Assembly (NCBI GenBank): GCA_902476765.1
Contig: CABSEJ010000002.1
Location: forward strand, 4,282-68,281
Direction of reading: 5' to 3'
DNA length: 64,000 nucleotides
Source of the DNA: an uncultured Blautia sp.
Lineage (GTDB): Bacteria > Bacillota > Clostridia > Lachnospirales > Lachnospiraceae
This document shows, in pieces, positions 35,625 through 44,086 of the stretch (position 1 is its first letter; each line of letters opens with the position of its first letter). Made by a program: the position numbers and the translations under genes. The notes below the pieces were generated by a model. That model was not told where the DNA came from. It did no database searches and saw only the letters and a program-made list of their open reading frames with translations.

Positions 35625-35687
35625 GGGTCAAAAGGTTGGAAATCCGATGCAAGCTTGCTTGCAAGCGGATTTTTAACCTTGGGACCC
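35625..35687. repeat. Long imperfect hairpin next to repeat copy 2
   Basis: Nested arms pair in order: GGGTC/GACCC, AGGTT/AACCT, AATCCG/CGGATT and GCAAGC/GCTTGC. It lies in the 430-bp gap between the ABC ATPase and the histidine kinase and is followed 38 bp later by repeat copy 2, whose hairpins carry similar GGGTCAAAAGG sequence. It may be an older, degenerate part of the same element. No gene was found in this gap. Confidence 0.6.
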
Positions 35688-35725
35688 GCCAAAAACATGA
35701 ATAAGTAGCCATTTTTCAAAGAAAA

Positions 35726-35822
35726 ATGAGCGAATTATGAATGTTTTTGAGGATTGCGGGAGCACACCGTGCGGAGCAATCCGGTATCAAAGGGGGTCAA
35801 AATACCTTTTGACCCCAACATC
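35726..35822 (+). repeat. 97-bp dispersed intergenic repeat, copy 2
   Basis: This copy matches the minus strand of 29916-30012 at 96 of 97 positions. Its perfect hairpin GGGGTCAAAA/TTTTGACCCC (35793-35816) contains the stop codon of the histidine kinase gene. The last nine codons of that gene therefore come from the repeat. The other hairpin (GGATTGC...GCAATCC) is at 35751-35782. Confidence 0.85.
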
Positions 35823-36735
35823 TTTTTAATAGAAATACAGAAAAACAGCTCCCTTCACCTTCCCGGGAAGAAACTGTCACATAGCCCTTTTCCTTCTGGA
35901 GAATCAATTGAGCCAGGTATAAGCCAAGGCCGCTTCCCTCCTCCTGCTCTCTATCCTTCCCCCGGTAAAACCGATGAAAAATCAGATTGTACTCGTCCTG
36001 TGGAATTCCCGGTCCCTGGTCTTGAATCCTGATTTTTATATACATTTCCAACGGCTGTACATCAATACAGACAGAACTGCCCTGAGGAGAATACTTGACC
36101 GCATTTTCTAAAATATTTCCCAGCGCCTCCGCCGTCCATTTAGGATTGTGAATAGGCTCGCATTCCTGAAATTCCTTTGTCTTAATCTGTATCCCTTTGT
36201 CCCTGGCCTGGGCATACACTCCCTGAATACTCCTGGCTAAAGTTTCCGTCAGGGATGCCGGGAAGCTGTCAAAGGTGAGGATTCCCTGTTCCAGACGGGA
36301 AGCTTTTACCAAAGTTTTCATAAGCCACTGCATTTTCTCTGCCTGCTGCCGGTTTCTCTGGAGAAAAATCTGCTGCTCCTGAACGGATAGGCTTCCTTCT
36401 TTTAATATATCTGTATTCAAAAGGATGTTAGCCAAAGGCGTTTTCATCTGGTGGGATAAGTCTGAAAGAAGGGCCGCAATCTCCGCCTTCTCTTTTCCCG
36501 CCTTGTCTCTTTCTAACGAAGAGCGCTTCAAAACAGCCAAAAGTCTGCTGATAATTTTAGATTCTCTGGTTTCCCGGCAGTCCTGGTCCCGGATAGTCTC
36601 TCCTTTTTCATAAGCCAGTAAAAGCTCTGAAATCCGGTCAAGAGTTCTATTGCAGTAAAAACACACAGCCCCGCAGAAAGCAGCAGCCAAAAAAACCGTC
36701 CCCAGGCATATTCCCCACATCATAATCTGTGTCAT
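35797..36735 (-). CDS. Sensor histidine kinase (OmpR-system partner)
   Basis: A 312-residue membrane kinase with one clear N-terminal membrane helix (about 4-27) and almost no extracellular sensor. A linker leads to the phospho-acceptor region LSDLSHQMKTPLANI (H95), then the ATPase domain with LGNILENAVKYSP (N box), DQGPGIPQDEYNLIFHRFYRG (G1/F box) and GSGLGLYLAQLIL (G2). The small sensor suggests it detects signals within the membrane or through the neighbouring FtsX-type transporter, as in BceS-like kinases. The ATG at 36735 overlaps the regulator stop by 4 bp. The last nine codons and the stop lie inside repeat copy 2, so the original C terminus may have been altered. Confidence 0.9.
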   Translation of the reverse strand: MTQIMMWGICLGTVFLAAAFCGAVCFYCNRTLDRISELLLAYEKGETIRDQDCRETRESKIISRLLAVLKRSSLERDKAGKEKAEIAALLSDLSHQMKTPLANILLNTDILKEGSLSVQEQQIFLQRNRQQAEKMQWLMKTLVKASRLEQGILTFDSFPASLTETLARSIQGVYAQARDKGIQIKTKEFQECEPIHNPKWTAEALGNILENAVKYSPQGSSVCIDVQPLEMYIKIRIQDQGPGIPQDEYNLIFHRFYRGKDREQEEGSGLGLYLAQLILQKEKGYVTVSSREGEGSCFSVFLLKRCWGQKVF

Positions 36736-37424
36736 GGCTCTTCCTCCCATAAATACCCGATTCCGTGAATGGTTTTAATCTGTCGGAAAGACTGCTCCCC
36801 TGTTTCCAGCTTCTTTCTCAATCTTCCGATATTAACCTGGAGGGTGTTCTGGTTCACATATTTCCCCTGGCAATCCCATACCAGGTCCAGAAGCTGGTTC
36901 TGGGTTAAAACTCTTCCTTTATTTTCCAAAAAGCATTTTAGCAGCTTGAATTCTGTCATACTGCAGTCCAGCTCCTTTTCCTCTTTGTAGGCTTTCATAA
37001 GAGAAAGATTCAGCCGCACAGAGCCGGAGCTTAAAACCATCTCTCTTTCCCCATCCATTCCCCTGTCTAAAAGCTTCTTTAATCTCAATTTCAAAACCGC
37101 CAGTGAAAAGGGCTTGGTCATATAGTCATCAGCTCCGTTTGACAGTCCCATAATCTCGTCTGTTTCCAAATCCCTTGCTGTAAGCATCAGTACCGGCATC
37201 CGGGATTTCTCCCGAATCCTTCTGCACAGCTGATTTCCATCCATATCCGGAAGATTTAAATCCAGAATCATACCATCCGGATTTTCTTCCTGAAATAACT
37301 GCCAGCCTTTTCCCCCGTTCTCCGCCTCCAGAACCTGATAGCCCTCCTGGGTCAGAGAAAAGGAAATACCGCTGCGTAATCCTCTGTCATCCTCCACCAC
37401 TAAAATTTTTCTATTTCGTTCCAT
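36732..37424 (-). CDS. OmpR-family response regulator
   Basis: A 230-residue transcription factor. The receiver domain has ED at residues 11-12, phospho-acceptor D55 in LDLNLPDMDG, and the conserved Thr and Lys in LTARD and KPFSLAVL. The C-terminal winged helix ends with INTLQVNIGRLRKKLE-type and GIGYLWEE sequence, the DNA-recognition part. The start at 37424 (MERNRKILVVEDD) is preferred over the frame's first ATG at 37475. It is co-transcribed with the kinase and probably controls the ABC transporter through the TGTCAG boxes. Confidence 0.93.
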   Translation of the reverse strand: MERNRKILVVEDDRGLRSGISFSLTQEGYQVLEAENGGKGWQLFQEENPDGMILDLNLPDMDGNQLCRRIREKSRMPVLMLTARDLETDEIMGLSNGADDYMTKPFSLAVLKLRLKKLLDRGMDGEREMVLSSGSVRLNLSLMKAYKEEKELDCSMTEFKLLKCFLENKGRVLTQNQLLDLVWDCQGKYVNQNTLQVNIGRLRKKLETGEQSFRQIKTIHGIGYLWEEEP

Positions 37425-37616
37425 ATCCCGGTTCTTCCTTTCCGCCCCTCCTTTGCCAGGGCCTGCTTCTATCATAGCAAAGGAATCTTTACCTGTACAG
37501 CAGGTTAAGAAAACCCCAATGGACCAGTTTCCGGCAATTGGTATGAAAGGGCCTCTATTCCCGCATTGACAGAGGCTGATTTTCTATGCTAAGGTTAATC
37601 CACTGGAGGTAATACA

Positions 37617-38915
37617 ATGATAGGACATAAAGAACATCTTGCATCCCAGTTTTTCCGTGCTGTTCTGCCTGCTATGCTGGCCTTTACCCTGTCTGGAATC
37701 TATGGCATTACAGACGGTTTTTTCGTGGGAAACGCCCTGGGCGACAGCGCCCTGCCAGCCATTAACGTGGCTTACCCCCTGACAGCCCTTTTACAGTCCA
37801 TGGGTACAGGAATTGGTATGGGCGGAGCTGTGGAATATTCTCTGGGACTTGGCAGCCAAAATCCCCAAAGAAGCCGGGAATTTTACAGCTTGTCCCTTTT
37901 TCTTCTGTGCAGCCTGGGCCTTGTTTTTACCGGAATCCTTCTTGTGGCCGGAGCCCCTCTTCTAAGGCTTTTCGGTGCATCCGGAGAAATCTATACCCTG
38001 GGCTGTGAATATATTTTCTTTATCGCTCTGGGCTCTGTGTTTCAGATTCTGGGCACCGGCCTGGTACCTTTTATCCGGAATATGGACGGCCCTATTATCG
38101 CTATGTACGCCATGATTGCAGGTTTTGGAACTAATATTGTTCTGGATTATCTTTTGGTTTGGAAATTTCCGCTGGGCATGACAGGAGCCGCTTTAGCCAC
38201 AGATATTGGCCAGGGAATTACCTTTTTGGTTTGCCTGGGATTTTTTATAAAGAAAAAAGAAAAGCCTCTCTTCCGTTTTCAGGAAAGTGTGAAGCTTCTC
38301 TTGCAAAGACTGATAAAAGTAGGAATGTCTCCCTTCGGACTTACTTTTGCTCCTAATATTGCTTTAATTCTCATTAACAAAAGCGCCGTTCTCTACGGCG
38401 GAAATCTGGCCGTCACCTGCTATGCCCCGGTAAGCTACATAAATTGGGTGGGGCTGATGCTGCTACAGGGTGTCAGCGACGGCAGCCAACCCCTTTTCAG
38501 CCTCTCCTGGGGAGCGGGTAAAAAGGAAAGAGCCTGGAAATTCTGTAAAATGGCTTTCGGCTTTTCCCTTTTTACCGCCGCTGTATCCATGGCCCTGATT
38601 TTCTGTCAGAGACACAATCTGGGCTCTCTTTTCGGTACCTCCCCTCAGGTAAACAGCCAGATTTCTCATATACTTCCGGTGTTTCTCGCCGGCTATCTTT
38701 TCGCAGCTGTCTCCAGGGTCAGCACTGCTTATTTTTATGCCACAGGGAAAAATTTTAAGGCTTATCTTCTTATTTACGGAGAGCCTGTATTTCTGGCTAT
38801 ACTGCTGGCTGTTCTTCCATCTGTGTGGGGCATCCAGGGAACCTGGATCGCCGTGCCCCTGTCCCAGATGCTGGCTGCAGGGCTCAGTGTGGTACTCATG
38901 GCCTCTAAGCCCTGA
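37617..38915 (+). CDS. MATE-family multidrug/cation antiporter
   Basis: A 432-residue membrane protein with about 12 predicted helices in two homologous halves, typical of MATE exporters that use a Na+ or H+ gradient. It begins with FRAVLPAMLAFTLSGIYGITDGFFVGNALGDSALPAINVAYP and has MGTGIGMGGAVEYSLGLG, both characteristic of the first two helices. GGAGG stands 7 bases before the ATG. It is divergent from the OmpR-type system and converges on the YesN-type regulator, overlapping its end by 11 bp. The substrate cannot be inferred. Confidence 0.88.
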   Translation: MIGHKEHLASQFFRAVLPAMLAFTLSGIYGITDGFFVGNALGDSALPAINVAYPLTALLQSMGTGIGMGGAVEYSLGLGSQNPQRSREFYSLSLFLLCSLGLVFTGILLVAGAPLLRLFGASGEIYTLGCEYIFFIALGSVFQILGTGLVPFIRNMDGPIIAMYAMIAGFGTNIVLDYLLVWKFPLGMTGAALATDIGQGITFLVCLGFFIKKKEKPLFRFQESVKLLLQRLIKVGMSPFGLTFAPNIALILINKSAVLYGGNLAVTCYAPVSYINWVGLMLLQGVSDGSQPLFSLSWGAGKKERAWKFCKMAFGFSLFTAAVSMALIFCQRHNLGSLFGTSPQVNSQISHILPVFLAGYLFAAVSRVSTAYFYATGKNFKAYLLIYGEPVFLAILLAVLPSVWGIQGTWIAVPLSQMLAAGLSVVLMASKP

Positions 38916-40485
38916 CATGAGCCTCCCGGTATTCTTTAGGGGTCATGCCCACAGTCTTTTTAAAAATACTGCTGAAATACTGGGAGGAATTAAACCCCAC
39001 ATAAAATGCAATTTCATAGGTTTTAATATCAGGAGTACTTAGAAACCGTTTTGCTCTTTCTATACGGACTTCATTCAGGTATTGATTATAATTTATGTTT
39101 CCATATTTTTTCATAAGAGCGCTGAGATAGCTGGTGCTTAATCCTACAGAATCGGCTACCTCCTTAAAATTCATTTCCGGATTTGTGTAGTTTTCTTTTA
39201 TATAACTCAAAGCCTTCTGCACCAATCTTTCATTTTCACTGGTATTGCTGGTCTTTAAATATTCAAACATAATTTCAAAAGATTTTTCCACTATCCTTTT
39301 AATCTGGTCCAGGCTTTTTGTTTTCAAAATTTCAGCCAAAAGCCCATGGGCGCTTTGAAAAAATTTCTGATACAGGCTTTCGTCTTCAAAAGCCTTATAA
39401 GACAGCAGCAACATCTCCATTATCATAAGAGCCAGGGAGGACTTGTTTATTTTTGGCATTTTCCCCATATTTTCAAGCAGCCTGTCCAATTGGATTCTCA
39501 GCTGGGTTTCATCTCTGTCTTGTATTGCCTTCTCTATTGAGTCCGAAAGCAATCTAAACTGAAGAAAATACTCTGTGTTATTCTTTTGTACATCCTTGTA
39601 GCAAACAATGTTTTGATTCCCGTATTCATATCTGCTGTCAATCACCTTTTCAGCCTCTCTGTAGGAATATGGCAATTTATCACTTCCCTGGTATTTTCCG
39701 CCCACACCACATATTACATAGGTATTTGCGTTTTTCCCCAAAAAACTCATGATTTCCTGTAAATGCAGTTCCAGCTTCTCCTGTGCGTTCTCTGTATACT
39801 CATACAGCAAAATAATCCGGTTTCCTCTGAAAAAACAGCTTAAATATCCGTATTTCTCTACATATTCTCTGACCTGTACCGCTATAATTTTAAATGCAAC
39901 CTCTTGCTCCACCACATCCTCTACTGAGTTTTCCTCTTCTCCATAAAAATACTGGAGATAAAAAATAGCCGTCTGAAAATAAGACTTCTGGTTTTGTACC
40001 AGTTTGATAGCGCTGCTGCATTCTACTTTTCCGTACAACACCAGTTCACCTAAATATTTTTCCCGAATCAGCTGCAAATTTCTGGTAATTTCCTCTTTAT
40101 ATTCCCGCTCTTCTTCAAGGGAATGCAAAGCTTTCTCCACCACATCTAAGACCTCCTGATTGTCAAAAGGCTTTGTGATATAGCCAAAAACCTGCATCTG
40201 TACAGCTTTCTGAGCATATTCAAATTCTTTATAAGCCGTAAGCAGAATAATTTTAATCCAGGGAAACTCCTGGCGTACCACACAGGAAAATTCTATCCCA
40301 TCCATAAATGGCATGTTAATATCTACGATAACAATATCCGGTCTCTTCTCTCTTACCTCTTTTAAAGCCATTTCACCGTCATATACCATACCAATTACCT
40401 GGATGCGGTGACTCTCCCAGTCAATACATTTTCCGATACCTCTGCAGATAATCTCGTCGTCATCTGCAATCAAAAGTTTATACAT
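38905..40485 (-). CDS. AraC-type response regulator (YesN family)
   Basis: A 526-residue regulator. An N-terminal receiver (MYKLLIADDDEIICRGI, phospho-acceptor D55 in VDINMPFMDG, KPFDNQEV) is joined by a long helical middle to a C-terminal AraC-type DNA-binding domain. That domain has two helix-turn-helix units, ending GFNSSQYFSSIFKKTVGMTPKEYREAH. The start at 40485 has AGGAGG 7 bases upstream. It follows the YesM-type kinase by 11 bp, at the end of the acid-sugar operon, and probably activates that operon's promoter upstream of 49525. Confidence 0.92.
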   Translation of the reverse strand: MYKLLIADDDEIICRGIGKCIDWESHRIQVIGMVYDGEMALKEVREKRPDIVIVDINMPFMDGIEFSCVVRQEFPWIKIILLTAYKEFEYAQKAVQMQVFGYITKPFDNQEVLDVVEKALHSLEEEREYKEEITRNLQLIREKYLGELVLYGKVECSSAIKLVQNQKSYFQTAIFYLQYFYGEEENSVEDVVEQEVAFKIIAVQVREYVEKYGYLSCFFRGNRIILLYEYTENAQEKLELHLQEIMSFLGKNANTYVICGVGGKYQGSDKLPYSYREAEKVIDSRYEYGNQNIVCYKDVQKNNTEYFLQFRLLSDSIEKAIQDRDETQLRIQLDRLLENMGKMPKINKSSLALMIMEMLLLSYKAFEDESLYQKFFQSAHGLLAEILKTKSLDQIKRIVEKSFEIMFEYLKTSNTSENERLVQKALSYIKENYTNPEMNFKEVADSVGLSTSYLSALMKKYGNINYNQYLNEVRIERAKRFLSTPDIKTYEIAFYVGFNSSQYFSSIFKKTVGMTPKEYREAHVRA

Positions 40486-40496
40486 ACGCAAACCTC

Positions 40497-42284
40497 CTAT
40501 ATGCTTTTCCCGCCTCCACAATAAGGAAGTCTTATTTGTACCTGCGTGTATTCGCCAAACACGCTTTCTATGTGCAATCCAAATCTCTTTCCATACTGGA
40601 CATAAATCCTCTGGTGAACATTCAATACCCCAATATGTTCTTTTAATTCTATTTCCCGTGGATTTTCCATTTGCTTTTTCAAAGTCTCCAGCTTCTCCTG
40701 AGGAATGCCCGCACCATTATCCCACACCGTCAATAAAATTGTGTCCTGTTGTATTTCTCCTGTAATCCTTACCATTCCTTTTTGCCGTTTTTCCTTAATC
40801 CCATGATAAATCGCATTCTCCACTAAAGGCTGTAAGGTAAACTTTACAATATCTTCTTTTTGGATTTCTTCAGGTACTGAAATTTCATAACTGTATCTGG
40901 AACTATACCGCATCTTTAATATCTGCAAATAGCAGGTAAGATGTTCTACCTCCTCTTTAATTTTAACTATGTCATAAATACCAGACAGACTAAGCTTATA
41001 AAACTTTCCTATAGCCGCCAGCATATCCACACTTTTTTCATCTTTCATTTCCACCATAAATTTTACGGATTCTAATGTATTATACAAAAAATGAGGTTTA
41101 ATCTGCATTTGCAGCATTTTAAAATAGCTGTTTCTATTCTGAATCTGTTCCCTGTGAATCTCATCCATCAATTGGGAAATTTCATCCATCAGACTGTTAT
41201 AGGTTCTGGCCAGTACCCCTACTTCATCGTTATATTTGGCGTGAAATCTGTGATTTAAAGCCTTGGTATGACGGTTTGCCTCCATGATTTGGGTCATTTT
41301 CTGAATGGGCTTGGTAATGGTATATACAATCACAGACACTCCTGCCAGCATAATTATTACTGTTGTTATGAGAATCACCAGGATAAATTCTGCCATACTA
41401 CTGGTAGTGTTCTGAATACTGGAAAGCAGGGTTACCATAGACACCGTCCAATGGTTCACAGCCAATTTACTGGACAGTACACAGTATTTATCTCCCACTA
41501 TTTGCTGTCCGCTCAACTCCCGGTCAAAAATTTGTTTCAGTTCCGGGCTCTCTTCCAGAATTTGTTCCATTCCGTCATAGCTGAAGCTCTCCCCTTCTTT
41601 TACTTGTATCAGTATCATATTGTCCTTATTTTCTTCGCCGTTTAAATCTCTGAGATATTTCTGAATTCTCTCCACATCCAGATTAACTACCAGCAGATTC
41701 TTTACGGTATGATACCTGTAAACCGGCATGATAATGCTAAACAGCTGTCTGTCTCCCTTGGTAAAATATTCGGTTTCTTCTATAAGGGAACTCCAGACCA
41801 CCTGACTTTCAAATTCATATTTCTTTAATATCTGTTGAAACAAATTATCTTTTTTTGTTTGCATATAGGAATACAGGGTATAAGAATAGCTCTCTCCTTT
41901 TTCTCCAAGAACAAACATGGAATTTACAAATTGAGAATTGTCATGAGACACGATTAACTGATTAAATAACTCCTGATACCGAATACTGCGAGCCGCATAC
42001 TCCTCTTGTCCGACATCCCCTTGTTCTGTCAGCTGATAGCTTGTTATCTGATTCCTCACATCTACCATTTCAGTTACTATGTCCTCAAAAATCCGGTTCA
42101 TATTGGTGGCCATCTGGTTTACCGTTGCCTGGTTGGACTCCAAAATGGATTTTTCAAATTTATCTGTAGTCATGGAGAAAAAAATAATTCCGTTGACATT
42201 CTGAAGTAATAAAACCAATAAAGACATTAAAATCACGATTTTAAATCGCAATGAATGATTCTGAAACCAAACCAATACGCCCAT
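40497..42284 (-). CDS. Sensor histidine kinase (YesM/LytS-like)
   Basis: A 595-residue membrane kinase. Two membrane helices (about 13-35 and 295-320) enclose a large extracellular sensor of about 260 residues. A HAMP domain (ITKPIQKMTQIMEANR) leads to the His_kinase domain with QMQIKPHFLYNTLESVKFMV (phospho-accepting His in KPHFLYN) and a C-terminal ATPase with LQPLVENAIYHGIK and VWDNGAGIP. This is the layout of kinases that sense extracellular sugars, often with an ABC binding protein as partner. It starts 27 bp after the reductase gene, so it belongs to the same operon as the transporter. Confidence 0.93.
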   Translation of the reverse strand: MGVLVWFQNHSLRFKIVILMSLLVLLLQNVNGIIFFSMTTDKFEKSILESNQATVNQMATNMNRIFEDIVTEMVDVRNQITSYQLTEQGDVGQEEYAARSIRYQELFNQLIVSHDNSQFVNSMFVLGEKGESYSYTLYSYMQTKKDNLFQQILKKYEFESQVVWSSLIEETEYFTKGDRQLFSIIMPVYRYHTVKNLLVVNLDVERIQKYLRDLNGEENKDNMILIQVKEGESFSYDGMEQILEESPELKQIFDRELSGQQIVGDKYCVLSSKLAVNHWTVSMVTLLSSIQNTTSSMAEFILVILITTVIIMLAGVSVIVYTITKPIQKMTQIMEANRHTKALNHRFHAKYNDEVGVLARTYNSLMDEISQLMDEIHREQIQNRNSYFKMLQMQIKPHFLYNTLESVKFMVEMKDEKSVDMLAAIGKFYKLSLSGIYDIVKIKEEVEHLTCYLQILKMRYSSRYSYEISVPEEIQKEDIVKFTLQPLVENAIYHGIKEKRQKGMVRITGEIQQDTILLTVWDNGAGIPQEKLETLKKQMENPREIELKEHIGVLNVHQRIYVQYGKRFGLHIESVFGEYTQVQIRLPYCGGGKSI

Positions 42285-42311
42285 CCTTTTCTCCTCCCCA
42301 ACCTTCCTATC

Positions 42312-43067
42312 TTACCGAGCCAGCCAGCCTCCGTCTACCGGTATAGTACAACCATCCACATAATCCGACGCTGCACTGGCCAGAAAAACCGCAGCTCCCT
42401 GCATATCCTCAGGCTCCGCCCATCTCCCCGCAGGAATACGTTCTAAAATTTCCCGGTATCTTTCCTTGTTTTCCCGCAGTTCCGCAGTATTATCTGTACA
42501 TACATAACCAGGGGCTATAGCGTTTACATGGATTCCATATCTGGCCCATTCATTTGCCATGGCTTTCGTAATTCCCATAACTCCGCTTTTAGCCGCTGTA
42601 TAGGACACCACTCGTATTCCCCCTTGATAAGACAGCATAGAAGCAATATTTATAATTTTCCCTCCGGTTTTCTGTTTTATAAACTGATTTGCCACCTTCT
42701 GGCTGAAAAAGAACAGATTTTTCAAGTTTAAATTGACTACATCGTCCCAATTTTTTTCTGAGAACCGGATTGCGTCTTCCCTGCGGATTGTTCCTGCATT
42801 ATTTACAAGAATATCAATTTTCCCAAACTTTTCAACCGTTTTTTCTATAATTCCATCAAATACAGACATATCAGATATATCTGCAGAAATTTCCAATGAC
42901 TGTCTGCCAAGCCTCCTTATCTCTTCCCCTGTTTCCCGGCAATCTCTCCTAGCCACACAGACCAGGTCCGCACCAGCCTTTGCCAACCCTACTGCAATTG
43001 CTTTTCCAATGCCTGCAGACGCCCCTGTTACGACTGCTGTTTTTCCTTTTAAATCAAACATTTCCAT
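42312..43067 (-). CDS. SDR-family oxidoreductase, KduD/IdnO-like
   Basis: A 251-residue short-chain dehydrogenase. It has TGASAGIGKAIAVGLAKAGAD (NAD(P) loop), NNAG, and the catalytic S and Y-x3-K in SYTAAKSGVMG. The C terminus reads IPVDGGWLAR. The start FDLKGKTAVVTG and this ending are typical of 2-dehydro-3-deoxy-D-gluconate 5-dehydrogenase (KduD) and gluconate 5-dehydrogenase (IdnO). The start at 43067 has GGAGG 6 bases upstream, and the gene overlaps the zinc dehydrogenase by 14 bp. With that dehydrogenase it could invert a hydroxyl by oxidation then reduction, as in L-idonate use. The substrate is inferred only. Confidence 0.85.
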   Translation of the reverse strand: MEMFDLKGKTAVVTGASAGIGKAIAVGLAKAGADLVCVARRDCRETGEEIRRLGRQSLEISADISDMSVFDGIIEKTVEKFGKIDILVNNAGTIRREDAIRFSEKNWDDVVNLNLKNLFFFSQKVANQFIKQKTGGKIINIASMLSYQGGIRVVSYTAAKSGVMGITKAMANEWARYGIHVNAIAPGYVCTDNTAELRENKERYREILERIPAGRWAEPEDMQGAAVFLASAASDYVDGCTIPVDGGWLAR

Positions 43068-44085
43068 TTTCATCCTCCATCACTATTATTGTTTTCAGCC
43101 ACTGGTCCTGATGCCGGAGGGTATCCTGAAAAGCCCGATTCAGCTCACGGAAATTATATTGCTTTGAAATCATTTTATCTGTAATAGTTCCATCCTCCAG
43201 CCACTTCACTACCTGGGGAAATCTACGGTTATTCATGCGGGAGCCAAGCAGCTTCAGTTCTTTTTTTGTGATGTCAGCCGGAGAAATTTTCAAAGCACTG
43301 GTATCAAATCCTATGACAATAACTCTTCCGCAGGGAGAGGCGATTTTTACAGCACTTTCCAAAGTTGTCACGCTGCCCACTGCATCCAGTACCACATCTG
43401 CATTTCCGGCAAAAGCTAAATGAACTTTCTCTTCTAAACTCTCTTTTTTCGTATTTACTAATACATCAGCGCCAAAACGTGCTGCATTTTCCAGTTTCTT
43501 CTCAGATATATCCGCCACCATAACTTTGCAGCCTATCTTTTTCATAACTTGAAGGACTGCAATCCCTACAGTACCTGCACCTATAATCACCACATAATCG
43601 TCTTTCTGCGCCTGTGATTTTGCAAAGATATTGGCCGCTATAGAAAAAGGCTCTCCCAAAGCAGCTGTGGTAAAGGGGACTTCCTTTGAAATTTTATAAA
43701 GAGTATCTTCTTCTACGGAAATATATTCCTGAAATCCTCCATCCATTTGCACCCCAAAGCACTTCACACTTTCACATACATTTTCATGCCCTTTTTTACA
43801 GGCAGTACATGTATGGCAGGCCACAACCGGGTCAAAAATCACATGGTCTCCTTCGCTCAGACTTTTCACCTTTTCTCCTGTCCGGACTACAATCCCTGCC
43901 AGTTCATGTCCCATAATCCTGGGGAGACTTACATCCTGACGTTCTCCCCTGTATACATGCAAATCTGTTCCGCAGATACCAATAGCCATAACTTTAACGA
44001 TTACCTCTGTATCTTTTTGAAGTGTAACCATAGGCACATCCGTTACTTCTATTTTTTCTGCCTCTACTAATATTCCTGCTTTCAT
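43054..44085 (-). CDS. Zinc-dependent medium-chain alcohol/polyol dehydrogenase
   Basis: A 343-residue MDR-family enzyme. It has the catalytic-zinc residues GICGTDLHVY and GHELAGIV. The structural-zinc lobe is the four-cysteine cluster CHTCTACKKGHENVC. The Rossmann loop is VIGAGTVGIAVLQV. The length and the HVYRGE/GHE pattern resemble sorbitol, threonine and L-idonate 5-dehydrogenases. It stands between the dehydratase (1 bp gap) and the KduD/IdnO-like reductase (overlap), so translation is coupled. It probably oxidises a hydroxyl of the sugar acid taken up by the operon's transporter; the exact substrate is not known. Confidence 0.88.
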   Translation of the reverse strand: MKAGILVEAEKIEVTDVPMVTLQKDTEVIVKVMAIGICGTDLHVYRGERQDVSLPRIMGHELAGIVVRTGEKVKSLSEGDHVIFDPVVACHTCTACKKGHENVCESVKCFGVQMDGGFQEYISVEEDTLYKISKEVPFTTAALGEPFSIAANIFAKSQAQKDDYVVIIGAGTVGIAVLQVMKKIGCKVMVADISEKKLENAARFGADVLVNTKKESLEEKVHLAFAGNADVVLDAVGSVTTLESAVKIASPCGRVIVIGFDTSALKISPADITKKELKLLGSRMNNRRFPQVVKWLEDGTITDKMISKQYNFRELNRAFQDTLRHQDQWLKTIIVMEDENGNV

Positions 44086-44086
44086 T

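Noticed and set aside
37566..37600. Promoter TTGACA ... TATGCT for the MATE gene
   Set aside because: The two hexamers are only 13 bp apart, too close for a normal sigma-A promoter, and no better pairing was found.
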